Part shown: positions 1 to 8,167 of the stretch, piece after piece | Layout: every line of letters begins with the position of its first letter | Position numbering within the stretch: the stretch's first letter is position 1 | Origin: Blastopirellula marina | GTDB lineage: Bacteria > Planctomycetota > Planctomycetia > Pirellulales > Thermoguttaceae | DNA: 37,389 nt | Direction: 5' to 3' | Assembly (NCBI GenBank): GCA_020721965.1 | Contig: DYLS01000007.1 | Coordinates: forward strand, 33,101-70,489 | Position numbers and translations under genes: made by a program | Notes under the pieces: model-generated | Told to the model about the DNA's origin: nothing | Seen by the model: the letters and a program-made list of their open reading frames with translations, nothing else | Databases searched by the model: none

Positions 1-2
1 TG

Positions 3-707
3 ACCCTCGGCAGTGGTGCCGCGCAGGTTGCAAGACCAAATGCCACGCCAGATTCCAGGCCAAACCCAGGGCTAGATGCCGGGCTAGATTCTAGTCCAAG
101 TCCCGGACCTACCCCCGTTCACACCGCGGAACAGCAGGGGCCGCCCGCCTGGATTTATCAGCGGGCGACGATGGATGGCGCATACCATTTTCCCATTCGC
201 GTTGGTCCCTATACCACACCTCAGGAATGCGAGCAGCATCTCCCCGAGGTCGTGAATCAGGCCCTGGACGAGTACGTCGCCATGTATTTGGGCGAGCGGG
301 CAAGGGGGCACATCCGATTGCCGCACGCTTTCATCGAGGAGCGTCTGATTCGGGAACGTTGGTACGAGAATCGCCCCTTTCTGGTGACGAACAGCGAACA
401 CGCCAACATGACCGTGCTGCACGTTTTGCTGTCTTTCGACTCCGCCACCAATGAATATCTCAAATCGCTGTGGCGATCCGTGCTGAGCATGTACCGGGTG
501 GGCATCCTCATGGCGGGGTTTGCGGGCGTGTTGTGGCTTTTCGCCGTGCTTTGGGCGTACCTCAAGCTGGACCAGCTTTCCGCCGGTCGCTACCGCGGTC
601 GGCTGCGTGCAGCGGCAGTCATCGCCCTGCTCGTGCCGCCGGGCCTGTTGGCCCTCTTTTTCGGTCTTGGCGGAAGGCTCGCGGCCTTGATTGCCTCCGG
701 TGCTTGA
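3..707 (+). CDS. C-terminal part of a membrane protein, function unknown (5' truncated by window edge)
   Basis: The reading frame is open from the left edge of the window (codons from base 3), so the gene starts upstream; the ATG at 171 is internal. The first 55 codons are rich in Pro, Ala, Gly and Asp, a low-complexity linker. A folded region follows, with an Arg/Glu-rich segment around LPHAFIEERLIRERWYENRP. The C-terminus has two hydrophobic helices (GILMAGFAGVLWLFAVLWAY and AAAVIALLVPPGLLALFFGL) separated by a short basic loop. This fits a protein with a soluble domain anchored in the inner membrane by a C-terminal hairpin. I do not recognise the family; proteins of this build are common hypotheticals in planctomycetes. 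It runs away from the convergent SHMT gene. Confidence 0.75.
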   Translation, partial: TLGSGAAQVARPNATPDSRPNPGLDAGLDSSPSPGPTPVHTAEQQGPPAWIYQRATMDGAYHFPIRVGPYTTPQECEQHLPEVVNQALDEYVAMYLGERARGHIRLPHAFIEERLIRERWYENRPFLVTNSEHANMTVLHVLLSFDSATNEYLKSLWRSVLSMYRVGILMAGFAGVLWLFAVLWAYLKLDQLSAGRYRGRLRAAAVIALLVPPGLLALFFGLGGRLAALIASGA

Positions 708-831
708 TTTCACGCCCCGGCGACCCGTGCCGATTCGCTGCCCGCACACAGCGATGGTAAAGCGTACGCCCGACCGGCGCGGGCAATCCCGTGGCCGGTG
801 CCCCATTCGAACGTCGCCTTCCCCCGATCGT

Positions 832-2217
832 TCAAAACGTCGCCAGCAGCTTTTGCTTCAGCTCCTCGATCTCTTCGCCGCTGAAGCAGTATTGCATCTC
901 CTGGAACCGTCCGCGGAAGTTTGCCACCGCCTCCGCAACCTCTCGTTTTCGCAGAATCACCTCGGCCATGAACTCCGCCAATTCGGCGAAGTCCTGCTCT
1001 TTCATGCCGAAGCGGGTCATCTCGGCAAGGCCCAATCGCAGCCCGGAGCTGACCGTGAAATTCGCATCCTGGGGCAATGCCTGATAGTTGACGATGATGC
1101 GATTCTTCTCTAGCCGCTCGGCGACCTCTTGGCCCAGTCCCTCGCCCACGTGGACCAGCACTTGGTGCGTTTCGGTAAAGCCGCGGGCGGGATCGCCCTC
1201 CACGCGGACGCCGGCCTCGTGCAAGGCCTTGGCCAAGGCCTTGGCGTTGGCGACGATCTGCTTTTGATAGGCGTTGCGAAAGGCATTCATCTCCACGGCC
1301 GCCATCAGCAACCCGAGCATCGTCCCCAGGTGATGATTGCTGAGAAAGCCGGGAAACGCCCGCCGTCGGACCGTCTGCCAAAGCTCGTTCCAAGGCGAAT
1401 CCTCTTCCAACGAGGCGCCGATGATGCCGCGCTGCGTGCCGAAGAAGGTCTTGTGCGTCGATCCGGTCAGCAGGTCGGCTCCCTCGGCGATGGGATCCTG
1501 GAAGTGCGGCCCCAGGATGCCCAGCACGTGGGCCGCATCGAACATGAAGAGGGGGCGTTCCTTCCGCCCAGCGAAGAGTTTCCGCACCTCGCCCACCGGT
1601 TCCCGCTCGATGAACATGCTCTTGCCGAAGATGACCAGCTCGGGGGTCTGATCGGCCACCAGATTCGCCAGAGCTTCCACATCCACGCGGTAGGGATTGT
1701 CCTTGCAGACGGGGAAATGGATCACGGCGAACTTGCCGGTCGCCGGATCCTTGGCCACGTAATCCCGCATCGGTCCCATCGGTTGCGCGCTAAGGTGCCC
1801 ACCCAGCCCCAGGTGATGGTTGAGCACGAGCCGAATCCGCTCCACCTCGCGACCGGTGTCGTGGCGGTTCCGGTAGGCCACCAGGGCGCTGAAGACTGCC
1901 ATGTTGGCGGTTTGGCCGCTGATCAGCCGCGGTTCGACTTGACGGCAGTGCAGGTACTCCGCCATTTCCTGAATCAACCGCTCTTCCACCCAGGCGATGA
2001 AGTCGGTGCCCTGGTAGTAGTAGACCTCGCGTTTCACGTTGGAGAGAAAATTGTGCTCCGCGTATCGGCCCACCGGGTCCGTCACTTGCAGCAACCGGAC
2101 GAGGGGCGAGGGGGTCATTTCCGACGGGATCAGATTGATGCACTGGCCTTGCCGCCATTCGTGGTTCCTCGCCGCCTGATCCAGAATCTCCACGGCCTTT
2201 TGTCGATAGGATTCCAT
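832..2217 (-). CDS. glyA: Divergent serine hydroxymethyltransferase (glycine hydroxymethyltransferase family)
   Basis: PLP enzyme that should interconvert serine and glycine with transfer of the C1 unit to tetrahydrofolate in the cytoplasm. From the ATG at 2217 (461 residues), the SHMT landmarks appear in order: NLIPSEM near residue 28, RYAEH near 51, SGQTANMAV near 100, FMFDAAHVLG near 225 (the PLP-ring Asp and the DxxH pair) and TGSTHKTFFG, whose Lys about 256 should form the Schiff base. The sequence is far from E. coli GlyA: FFGTQRG replaces TLRGPRG and RYAEH replaces YAEG, closer to archaeal and planctomycete forms. An upstream in-frame GTG at 2247 would add ten residues; neither start has a strong Shine-Dalgarno. 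The gene lies downstream of gcvT on the same strand, which supports a glycine/C1 role. A related PLP aldolase activity cannot be excluded. Confidence 0.85.
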   Translation of the reverse strand: MESYRQKAVEILDQAARNHEWRQGQCINLIPSEMTPSPLVRLLQVTDPVGRYAEHNFLSNVKREVYYYQGTDFIAWVEERLIQEMAEYLHCRQVEPRLISGQTANMAVFSALVAYRNRHDTGREVERIRLVLNHHLGLGGHLSAQPMGPMRDYVAKDPATGKFAVIHFPVCKDNPYRVDVEALANLVADQTPELVIFGKSMFIEREPVGEVRKLFAGRKERPLFMFDAAHVLGILGPHFQDPIAEGADLLTGSTHKTFFGTQRGIIGASLEEDSPWNELWQTVRRRAFPGFLSNHHLGTMLGLLMAAVEMNAFRNAYQKQIVANAKALAKALHEAGVRVEGDPARGFTETHQVLVHVGEGLGQEVAERLEKNRIIVNYQALPQDANFTVSSGLRLGLAEMTRFGMKEQDFAELAEFMAEVILRKREVAEAVANFRGRFQEMQYCFSGEEIEELKQKLLATF

Positions 2218-2444
2218 GCTTTGAATCTCACTGCCTCGAAAGGACACAAATCAAAATATTCTACCAAGCGAATCCCGCGTTGCTGATGCCCCGTTGGCCC
2301 GCTTCTCGTCCTCTTTTAGTCGGCTTTTAGTGCTACAGCGCGAACTCGTATCTGAATCGGCGTTTTTCAGGGTGCTGGCATTGATCCCAGCCGTCTCAGT
2401 TTCTGGGAGGCAGGTTTCGCACGTGCGAAGCGGTTGCCCCGGTT

Positions 2445-3761
2445 TTACGAACCCGGCGAGACGGGCCGGAAATACGGCAAGACGTCGCCCCGCCCGTGCC
2501 GCTCCACCCATTTGGCCCGCAATCGCCGCCCCCGGCTGAGGACCGCGGGAGGGCAACTCTCGTCCAAACGGGCATCCACATACGCCAGGGCGACGGGCCG
2601 CTTGCCCGTCCGCGATGCCACATCGGCCAGTTCCCACTCCTCCACGGAAGTCGGATTCGCCACCGGCGGCGGATCGTCTGGATCGTTCGAAACCAATGCC
2701 CAATTCCAGTAGGGCGCCACCGTGCCGCTGGTGACCCGGCCGACCGTTCGATCCCCGACCACAACGGTATCGCCATGTCGGGCGACGCCAGCATCCAAGA
2801 TGGCCAGCGGTCGCACCCGGCGCGACAAAGCCGCATCGTCGCCGGGACCGCCCGATTGGAGCGATTGCAGGGCTGCCGCCTGCCGTTCCAGGGCCGCGCG
2901 TCCCACGAAATCCCGCTGAGAATCCTTCAAATTGACGCCGAAGCGGGCGGAGGGCACGGCCAAGATCGGCATAGGATGGCCATCCGGATCCGTCCCCCCC
3001 TCGTGACCCATCAGTGGCAGCGACGCCTCCAGCCGCAGCGTATCGCGGGCCCCCAAGCCGACCGCACCGATCCCCAGGGGGCGCCCCACGTCGAGTAACC
3101 GCGTCCAAATCGCCTCGGCCTGTTCTGCCGGGACAAAGACCTCGAACCCGATCGGCTCGCCCGTGTAGCCCGTCCGCGAGACGACCGCCTGTGTCTCGCG
3201 GATCGAGATGGGCAGGGACCGGCTTCGGCCAGGCATTTCCGGGCGGAGGGCAGACGCCGCGAGCCGGAGGATTTCCCAGGATGCCGGGCCTTGGATCGCG
3301 ATCATGGCGGTCCGGGAAGTGCGGTCCTCGATCTCCACTCCGAATCCCTGAGCCTTGGCCCGCAAGAAATCCACATCCACGGCGGCGTTGGCGGCATTGA
3401 CCACCAGCACGTATTCGCCCGACGGCCAGCAGTAGAGCAAGGCGTCGTCCAGGGCCGAGCCGTCTTCCTGCGAAAGGAGCGTGTACTGGGATTGCCCGGC
3501 ACTCAATCGGGCCGCGTCATTGGTCAGGGCGAATCGCAAAAAGTCGATGGTGCGTTGCCCGTGGAACGAGAAGCGGCCCATATGGCTGACATCGAACAGC
3601 CCGGCCCAGGCCCGCGTTCGCAAATGCTCTTTCAGAATCCCCCCGCCGTAGAACAACGGCATGTTCCAGCCGCCGAATTCGGTCATCCGGGCACCGTGAC
3701 CGCGATGCCACGCGGCGAGCGGGGTCTCTTTCATCGTATGTTCCGTCATCAAATCAACCAT
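2445..3761 (-). CDS. gcvT: Aminomethyltransferase, glycine cleavage system T protein
   Basis: T protein transfers the aminomethyl carbon from the H protein to tetrahydrofolate, releasing ammonia and 5,10-methylene-THF. Family marks: TPLAAWHRGHGARM and GGWNMPL at the N-terminus, AGLFDVSHMGR near 53-63, ALDDALLY near 103-110 with the catalytic Asp pair, RTGYTGEPIGFEVF, and GLGARDTLRLEASLPLMGHE, the folate-binding core signature. A C-terminal barrel follows with GRVTSGTVAPYWNWALV. At 438 residues it is longer than the usual 360-375, with extra residues in the C-terminal domain. In-frame ATGs at 3761, 3749 and 3734 are all possible starts; the last fits family N-termini best. It is followed at about 200 bases by the SHMT gene. 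No gcvH or gcvP lies in the window. A sarcosine or dimethylglycine-type T-fold enzyme is less likely. Confidence 0.88.
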   Translation of the reverse strand: MVDLMTEHTMKETPLAAWHRGHGARMTEFGGWNMPLFYGGGILKEHLRTRAWAGLFDVSHMGRFSFHGQRTIDFLRFALTNDAARLSAGQSQYTLLSQEDGSALDDALLYCWPSGEYVLVVNAANAAVDVDFLRAKAQGFGVEIEDRTSRTAMIAIQGPASWEILRLAASALRPEMPGRSRSLPISIRETQAVVSRTGYTGEPIGFEVFVPAEQAEAIWTRLLDVGRPLGIGAVGLGARDTLRLEASLPLMGHEGGTDPDGHPMPILAVPSARFGVNLKDSQRDFVGRAALERQAAALQSLQSGGPGDDAALSRRVRPLAILDAGVARHGDTVVVGDRTVGRVTSGTVAPYWNWALVSNDPDDPPPVANPTSVEEWELADVASRTGKRPVALAYVDARLDESCPPAVLSRGRRLRAKWVERHGRGDVLPYFRPVSPGS

Positions 3762-3925
3762 TACGAATGGAATCAGCCATTCCGCGGGGAATCCGTCGTT
3801 ACATCCCTCGTTACATCCGTGTTATGTTTTATATCCGTGTTCTATATCCGTGTTACATTCTACATCCATGTTACATGCCTGTTACATCCGCCATTACATG
3901 CGTCTCGATAAATGGAATCAGCCAT
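3762..3925. repeat. Degenerate short tandem repeat bounded by a 15-bp direct repeat
   Basis: Upstream of gcvT, AATGGAATCAGCCAT occurs at 3766-3780 and again at 3911-3925. Between them (about 3790-3900) is a T-rich string of imperfect copies of TTACATCCGTG and TATATCCGTGT with units of about 10-18 bases. It is much more AT-rich than its surroundings. It may be a minisatellite grown by slippage, with the outer repeats left by a duplication. It sits where the gcvT promoter should be. Confidence 0.6.
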
Positions 3926-4287
3926 GCCAAGCTCGCCGTTCGGCGGTAAAGCATCGGAAAGGCAAGGCGACCGGAATGCCTGGGGATACCGCACCGCCTT
4001 GCGTAATCGGTAATGACAGCCCAGCGTGGGCAGTGCCAACCGAGCCTTGTTCATGCCAGCCCAGCGGCGGTGACGCCTGGCAAAACCTTGATCTTGACGC
4101 CTTTGCCCGCCGCTGACCAGACCCACCGTTTGAAACCGGCCCCGTCCCGGCTGCGGCGCGCTCAAACCCAGCTGAGATTCGGCCGGTGAGCTTCGGCGGC
4201 GCTTCGTCCCCAATCCGGACGCAGCCGACGCCCCCCCTTGCGATAGGCCATCTCGATCATCGATGCCCCGCGCGGCTCAGAAAAGGC
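3926..4287. other. Intergenic, nothing recognised
   Basis: Between the gcvT upstream repeat and the truB stop. The open frames here are short and resemble no family I know. The base composition is like the rest of the genome. No convincing terminator or RNA gene was seen. Confidence 0.4.
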
Positions 4288-5160
4288 TCAGGAAAGATTG
4301 ATGAGCGGCTTGGCGATGTTTGGTCCGACGATCTGGCAGACCCCAACCAGCTCGCCGGCATCGTTGAGGACGGCTGCCCTTCCGCCCAGGGGCAATCCAA
4401 GCTCCGCCCGAATCGTGCCGCCGTGGAGCAGGCGACGCAAATCTGCATCGTCGGGCCGTAAGGTGGCCCAGTGGCGGACGGCATCGTAGGCCGGGCGGAG
4501 CCGTTCCCGCCAATTCTGGCGATCCAGCGACCGGGGATCGACGGCCTCTTCCACGCGGAAGTGCCCGATCGCGGTGCGAAGCAGCGAGGCCATGACGGCC
4601 CGCGTCCCCAAGGCCATCGCCAGGTCGCGTCCCAAGGCTCGAATGTACGTCCCCGACCCGCACTCGATACGCAGTCGTAGTTCCGGAAATTCGTAGTGGA
4701 TCAGGTCGATGCTGCGAATGGTGACGGTACGAGGGGCGATATGCAGCGACTTGCCACGACGTGCCAGCTCGTAGGCCCGACGCCCCGCAATCTTTATCGC
4801 GGAGTAATCCGGCGGCCGCTGTTCGATCTCTCCGACAAAGCGCGGCAAGGCGGACTGCACCGCTTCCGGCGTCGGGACGTGCCCGCCCTCGAACGGCGTG
4901 ACCGCTCCTTCCAGGTCATCCGTGGGGCTGGATCGTCCCAACAAAAACGCCGCCAGATACGTCTTGGGGAGGTCTTGCACAAAGGGGACCAGCCGGGTGG
5001 CCGAGCCGACGCAGACCACCAACACGCCCTCCGCTGCCGGGTCTAACGTGCCGGCATGGCCGACCTTGAGCGGCCGGGCCAGTCGCTGCACCATGTTTAC
5101 CGCATCGCGCGATGTGATCCCCGCCGGTTTGTTCAAACACAGGATTCCCGCACTTGACAT
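4288..5160 (-). CDS. truB: tRNA pseudouridine(55) synthase TruB
   Basis: Isomerises U55 in the T-loop of tRNAs. From the ATG at 5160 (290 residues) the protein begins MSSAGILCLNKPAG, the usual TruB start (motif I with KPAGITS). GHAGTLDPAAEGVL follows, with the catalytic Asp at about residue 40, then YSAIKIAGRRAYELAR (RNA-binding Tyr) and GSGTYIRALGRDLA. The C-terminal part is short, as in bacterial TruB without a full PUA domain. An 18-bp tandem repeat directly upstream supplies two more in-frame ATGs, at 5178 and 5214, so up to 18 extra repeat-encoded residues are possible. The conserved N-terminus favours 5160. The usual partners rbfA and infB are not adjacent. Confidence 0.93.
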   Translation of the reverse strand: MSSAGILCLNKPAGITSRDAVNMVQRLARPLKVGHAGTLDPAAEGVLVVCVGSATRLVPFVQDLPKTYLAAFLLGRSSPTDDLEGAVTPFEGGHVPTPEAVQSALPRFVGEIEQRPPDYSAIKIAGRRAYELARRGKSLHIAPRTVTIRSIDLIHYEFPELRLRIECGSGTYIRALGRDLAMALGTRAVMASLLRTAIGHFRVEEAVDPRSLDRQNWRERLRPAYDAVRHWATLRPDDADLRRLLHGGTIRAELGLPLGGRAAVLNDAGELVGVCQIVGPNIAKPLINLS

Positions 5161-5229
5161 CGTGACGTGACCTGACATCGTGAGGCGACCTGAACCCGTG
5201 AGGTGGCCTGACATCGTGAGGTGGCCTGG
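5158..5229 (-). repeat. 18-bp tandem repeat (4 units) overlapping the truB start codon
   Basis: Four 18-base units lie at 5158-5175, 5176-5193, 5194-5211 and 5212-5229. On the + strand they read roughly CATCGTGAGGTGGCCTGA. Read in the truB direction, units 1, 2 and 4 each contain an ATG in frame with truB, and unit 3 has GGT in its place. Because the unit is six codons long, changes in copy number keep the frame and lengthen or shorten a possible N-terminal extension. Confidence 0.85.
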
Positions 5230-5271
5230 CCCCCAAATATTCCCGGGAACGGTTACTGGTTCCCATCGCGT

Positions 5272-7434
5272 TTACCGGGGCGTCTGGAACCGGACGGCAC
5301 AATCCGTCCCCGGCGGCAGAATCCAGACTGCCTCGTCGCCGCCTTTTTGGGGCAGGGGTGATGGTTCCTGGTGTTCGGGCAAGGCCACTGCTTGCCAGCT
5401 CCGCTGAGGCAGAATCAGCCGCCAGGGCTGGTCCCGCGACCCCTGGGCGTGAAGCTCCACGAAATCGTGGCCGGCCCGTATTTTCAGCAACACATTGTGG
5501 AAGCGAATGCGGTCGATCGTCAATTCCGGCCAATCATCGGGAAGGCTAGGGCTTAGCTCGAAACCATCACCGCGAGGGTGAAATCCCAGGAATCCGTACA
5601 GCATGATTTGGGGAACCAGCACACTTTCGAAGAACTCATGGTCCAAGCCCAAGCCGCCCGGCGTGCCGCCGCCTTGCAGCGTGCCGTCACGGGTGCCGTC
5701 GTAATAGGCGCGGTAGCCGCCGGCGGCCTGCACCTCGTCGAACCAGCGGAGAATCTCCTTCAGGCGGAGCCAGGCGTTGTTCGGGCCCAGCGTGCGAAGC
5801 CGGGCAGAGAGATCGTGATACGAAAATCCCAATACGGCCCCGCCGTCCTGCACTTGCCCGCCGAAGGGAATTGATTCCGGATTGCTCCAGGCCCAGAAGT
5901 ACCAGTCGATATTCCGCCGCGTGGTGGCACGGGGAGCGAATCGCCAATGATAAATATCCTCGCCCTGCGATGTGTCGCCATCCACGATCTGCTTGCCGTC
6001 GATCCAGGACAATATGGCCGCGGCGTGCTCCGGCGTGGCGAAGTCATAATGGACAGCCTCTAGGTTGAGGAATGTGAATCCGTAGTCGTGCGACTGTCCC
6101 TCGGCGTCGATGCAGGCCACGAAACGCCCCGTGGTCGCGTTCCAGAAAAGCCGATTGCCCTCCGCCTTCACCTCGGCTGCGTGGCCCTCCAATTCCTGGG
6201 GAGAGAAGGCGAGCGGCCCGCCCGGAATATTCCACTCCGGATGGGCCAAGATCTCGCGTTCGATCTCGGCCATCGTCCGCACGGCGTCGTAGTATTGTAT
6301 GGTCGCGTAGCAGTCCTTTCCTCCGAAGGGCAACAGGTCCCAATAGTTGTTGCCGATGCCGCGGCCAGTGAGGATTTCCTTGCCCTCGGCCGTCCGACGG
6401 ATACCGGAGCGGCCGTCATGACCGACCCAATCGGTCACGATCACCTTGGCCTCCCGCGTGTGGTGCTCGTGCATGATGTAGCGCAGGGCCGTTCGCATCC
6501 GCTGGATATTGGCCCGCAAAAACGACAGGTCTCCCGTCCAGAAAAAGTACTTGGCACAACCGCGGAGGAAGTTTTGCCCGTTGATGTTGTGCCGCGTATC
6601 GTATTGCGAGAAAAACGCCTGGATAACGATCTTGCCAGGTGCCGCATGGTCCAGGCCAATCCGCAATTGCCGTACCTCCCCCGACCACAAGGGATGGCGA
6701 TACATCGGGATCGCGCTGTAGTGGACTGCGTCCTGGCCAGGCAGGTCGAAATACATGCGGCGTGCCGGGTCGAAGCCGTCCTCGCCGGGTACCGTCCAGG
6801 CAATGAACGGCCGGGCATCCTCCAGCCCTTCCGCTCGCCAACGAAGCTGAAGAAACGGCACTTCGAAGGTGTCGCAAGGCCGAACGGGCGCCGTGATGGC
6901 GACGTCGTTTTGGTCCACTTCCAACGTCCAGCCCTCGTCGCTCACGCCGGCGTCGCGAGCGCCTCGCAATTCCCAGCCCTCTGTGGTACTCAACTCGTTG
7001 GGACGCCACGGCGGTCCCACGGTATTCTTGAAGGAGAAGTGCCACCCACAACCTCGCCACCCTTGATTCCAGAAGGGAAACGGCCAACCCAGGGGATGCG
7101 CAATGCTGGGGTGCTGATGCGTGGCGACGTAGCCCTCCGCATCGAGAATCCGTTGGGAAAGGGCCGTTCGCCAGCCCTTCTGCATCTGCGCGGCATATGT
7201 ATGGGTCTCGACCCCCGGCCAGAGAGAGGCATCCGGTAGCCATTCGTCCCACAGCGTGGCCATGGGACCAGCCCCCGGATAGTGCAGCCAAAACAATGCG
7301 CCTAGCGTGGCCATCTCGTGCTCGGCACCGGGCACCGTAAAACGGGGAAAATCGTCAGGAGTCGCAGCTGGCTCCGCCAGTTCCGTTCCCAACAGCGTCA
7401 ACAAAAGAAGCGAAAGACCGTACACGCTTTCCAT
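5272..7434 (-). CDS. Secreted (alpha/alpha)6-barrel glycoside hydrolase-like protein
   Basis: Predicted exported carbohydrate-active enzyme of 720 residues; family not assigned. The ATG at 7434 is chosen because GGGAGGAGG (7444-7452) lies nine bases upstream and the N-terminus becomes a signal peptide (MESVYGLSLLLLTLLGTELA). After an N-terminal beta-rich region, residues of about 300-600 have the aromatic, helix-hairpin style of six-hairpin glycosidases (GH63/GH65/GH78/GH94-like): GCAKYFFWTGDLSFLR, IVTDWVGHDG, GIGNNYWDLLPFGGKDCYAT, FESVLVPQIMLYGFLG. The tail with LSPSLPDDWPELTIDRIRFH resembles the C-terminal beta-sandwich of such enzymes. Acidic residues in TDWVGHDG and NNYWDLL are candidate catalytic residues, but I cannot assign them. 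It is monocistronic; a mobile element (7502-7754) begins 67 bases upstream of the start codon and may carry or displace its promoter. Confidence 0.7.
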   Translation of the reverse strand: MESVYGLSLLLLTLLGTELAEPAATPDDFPRFTVPGAEHEMATLGALFWLHYPGAGPMATLWDEWLPDASLWPGVETHTYAAQMQKGWRTALSQRILDAEGYVATHQHPSIAHPLGWPFPFWNQGWRGCGWHFSFKNTVGPPWRPNELSTTEGWELRGARDAGVSDEGWTLEVDQNDVAITAPVRPCDTFEVPFLQLRWRAEGLEDARPFIAWTVPGEDGFDPARRMYFDLPGQDAVHYSAIPMYRHPLWSGEVRQLRIGLDHAAPGKIVIQAFFSQYDTRHNINGQNFLRGCAKYFFWTGDLSFLRANIQRMRTALRYIMHEHHTREAKVIVTDWVGHDGRSGIRRTAEGKEILTGRGIGNNYWDLLPFGGKDCYATIQYYDAVRTMAEIEREILAHPEWNIPGGPLAFSPQELEGHAAEVKAEGNRLFWNATTGRFVACIDAEGQSHDYGFTFLNLEAVHYDFATPEHAAAILSWIDGKQIVDGDTSQGEDIYHWRFAPRATTRRNIDWYFWAWSNPESIPFGGQVQDGGAVLGFSYHDLSARLRTLGPNNAWLRLKEILRWFDEVQAAGGYRAYYDGTRDGTLQGGGTPGGLGLDHEFFESVLVPQIMLYGFLGFHPRGDGFELSPSLPDDWPELTIDRIRFHNVLLKIRAGHDFVELHAQGSRDQPWRLILPQRSWQAVALPEHQEPSPLPQKGGDEAVWILPPGTDCAVRFQTPR

Positions 7435-7501
7435 CTTGCAGTTCCTCCTCCCGACTTGTGAATTGTGCGAACTGGGGGAGTGCTGAAGCATGACTTCGGC
7501 A

Positions 7502-7754
7502 GTAACCGTTTACAGGGATTCTCCGCACTGCAAAACGACTCGCGCTGCTGTCGTTTCGAGAGAAACGAGAAATCTTTTGAAGCGAGAAATCTTCTCAGCG
7601 GGGGTTAAGATTTCTCCTCGCTGCGCACGTCGAAATGACCATGCGTACCACCCTTAAGGAACCTCTGGGACCTCTGAACAACCGGCGGGAATCTCTGAAT
7701 AACCCGCGTTGTTTAACAAACCTTTTCCGTTATAGCTTAGCCGTGAACGGTTAC
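7502..7754 (+). mobile_element. MITE family 1, copy A (253 bp) with 8-bp target duplication
   Basis: Starts GTAACCGTTTACAGG and ends CCGTGAACGGTTAC, a terminal inverted repeat of about 14 bases. It is flanked on both sides, with no gap, by CTTCGGCA (7494-7501 and 7755-7762), a perfect 8-bp target duplication. The inside is non-coding and shared with copies B, C and D, including GAGAAATCTTTTGAAGCGAG and GTTATAGCTTAGCCGTGAACG. It holds one copy of the 24-bp internal unit. The GTAA terminus plus 8-bp duplication matches what is known of IS66-family elements. Confidence 0.9.
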
Positions 7755-7765
7755 CTTCGGCACAC

Positions 7766-7946
7766 CCTATCGATATCCGCTGAAGTAGGGCTTCAGCGCA
7801 GCCTATCGATATCAAGATGAAGTATAACCTCAGCACTCATATCGTGTGGTATGGAGTGGCGAAGGCACGCTTCAGCGGTCCGTCGCCCATACGGCGGAAT
7901 GGTGGTTTGCTGATGGCTACGGCAGAGTTCTGGGTTGCTGATGGCT
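7766..7946. repeat. 36-bp and 28-bp direct repeats with a hairpin
   Basis: CCTATCGATATC starts at 7766 and 7802, heading two imperfect 36-base units. The first contains the hairpin GCTGAAG-TAGGG-CTTCAGC (7780-7798). Further on TTGCTGATGGCTA occurs at 7907-7919 and 7935-7947, a 28-base period. No gene was found between copy A and the regulator at 8168. Confidence 0.65.
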
Positions 7947-8167
7947 AAAGTTAGGCTAGAGCAGTCCGTACAGCCATCCAAACGCATCGCAGAATCGCCG
8001 CGGAGGAAGAGGGGAACGTTGAGGGGAAGCGGAAAATCCTCCACAATACGAGACGTGGTCTAGTCCCGATGCTGGCCGCATTGCGTGACCGCAGCATGTG
8101 GGGCCACTTCGCCAGGCGGCGAACGTCTGGACGCATGGTAGCACGCCCTGAGGGAGATGGCTGAGCG

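Noticed and set aside
3860-4213. 117-codon frame upstream of truB
   Set aside because: No recognisable family, no ribosome-binding site, and it overlaps the degenerate repeat.
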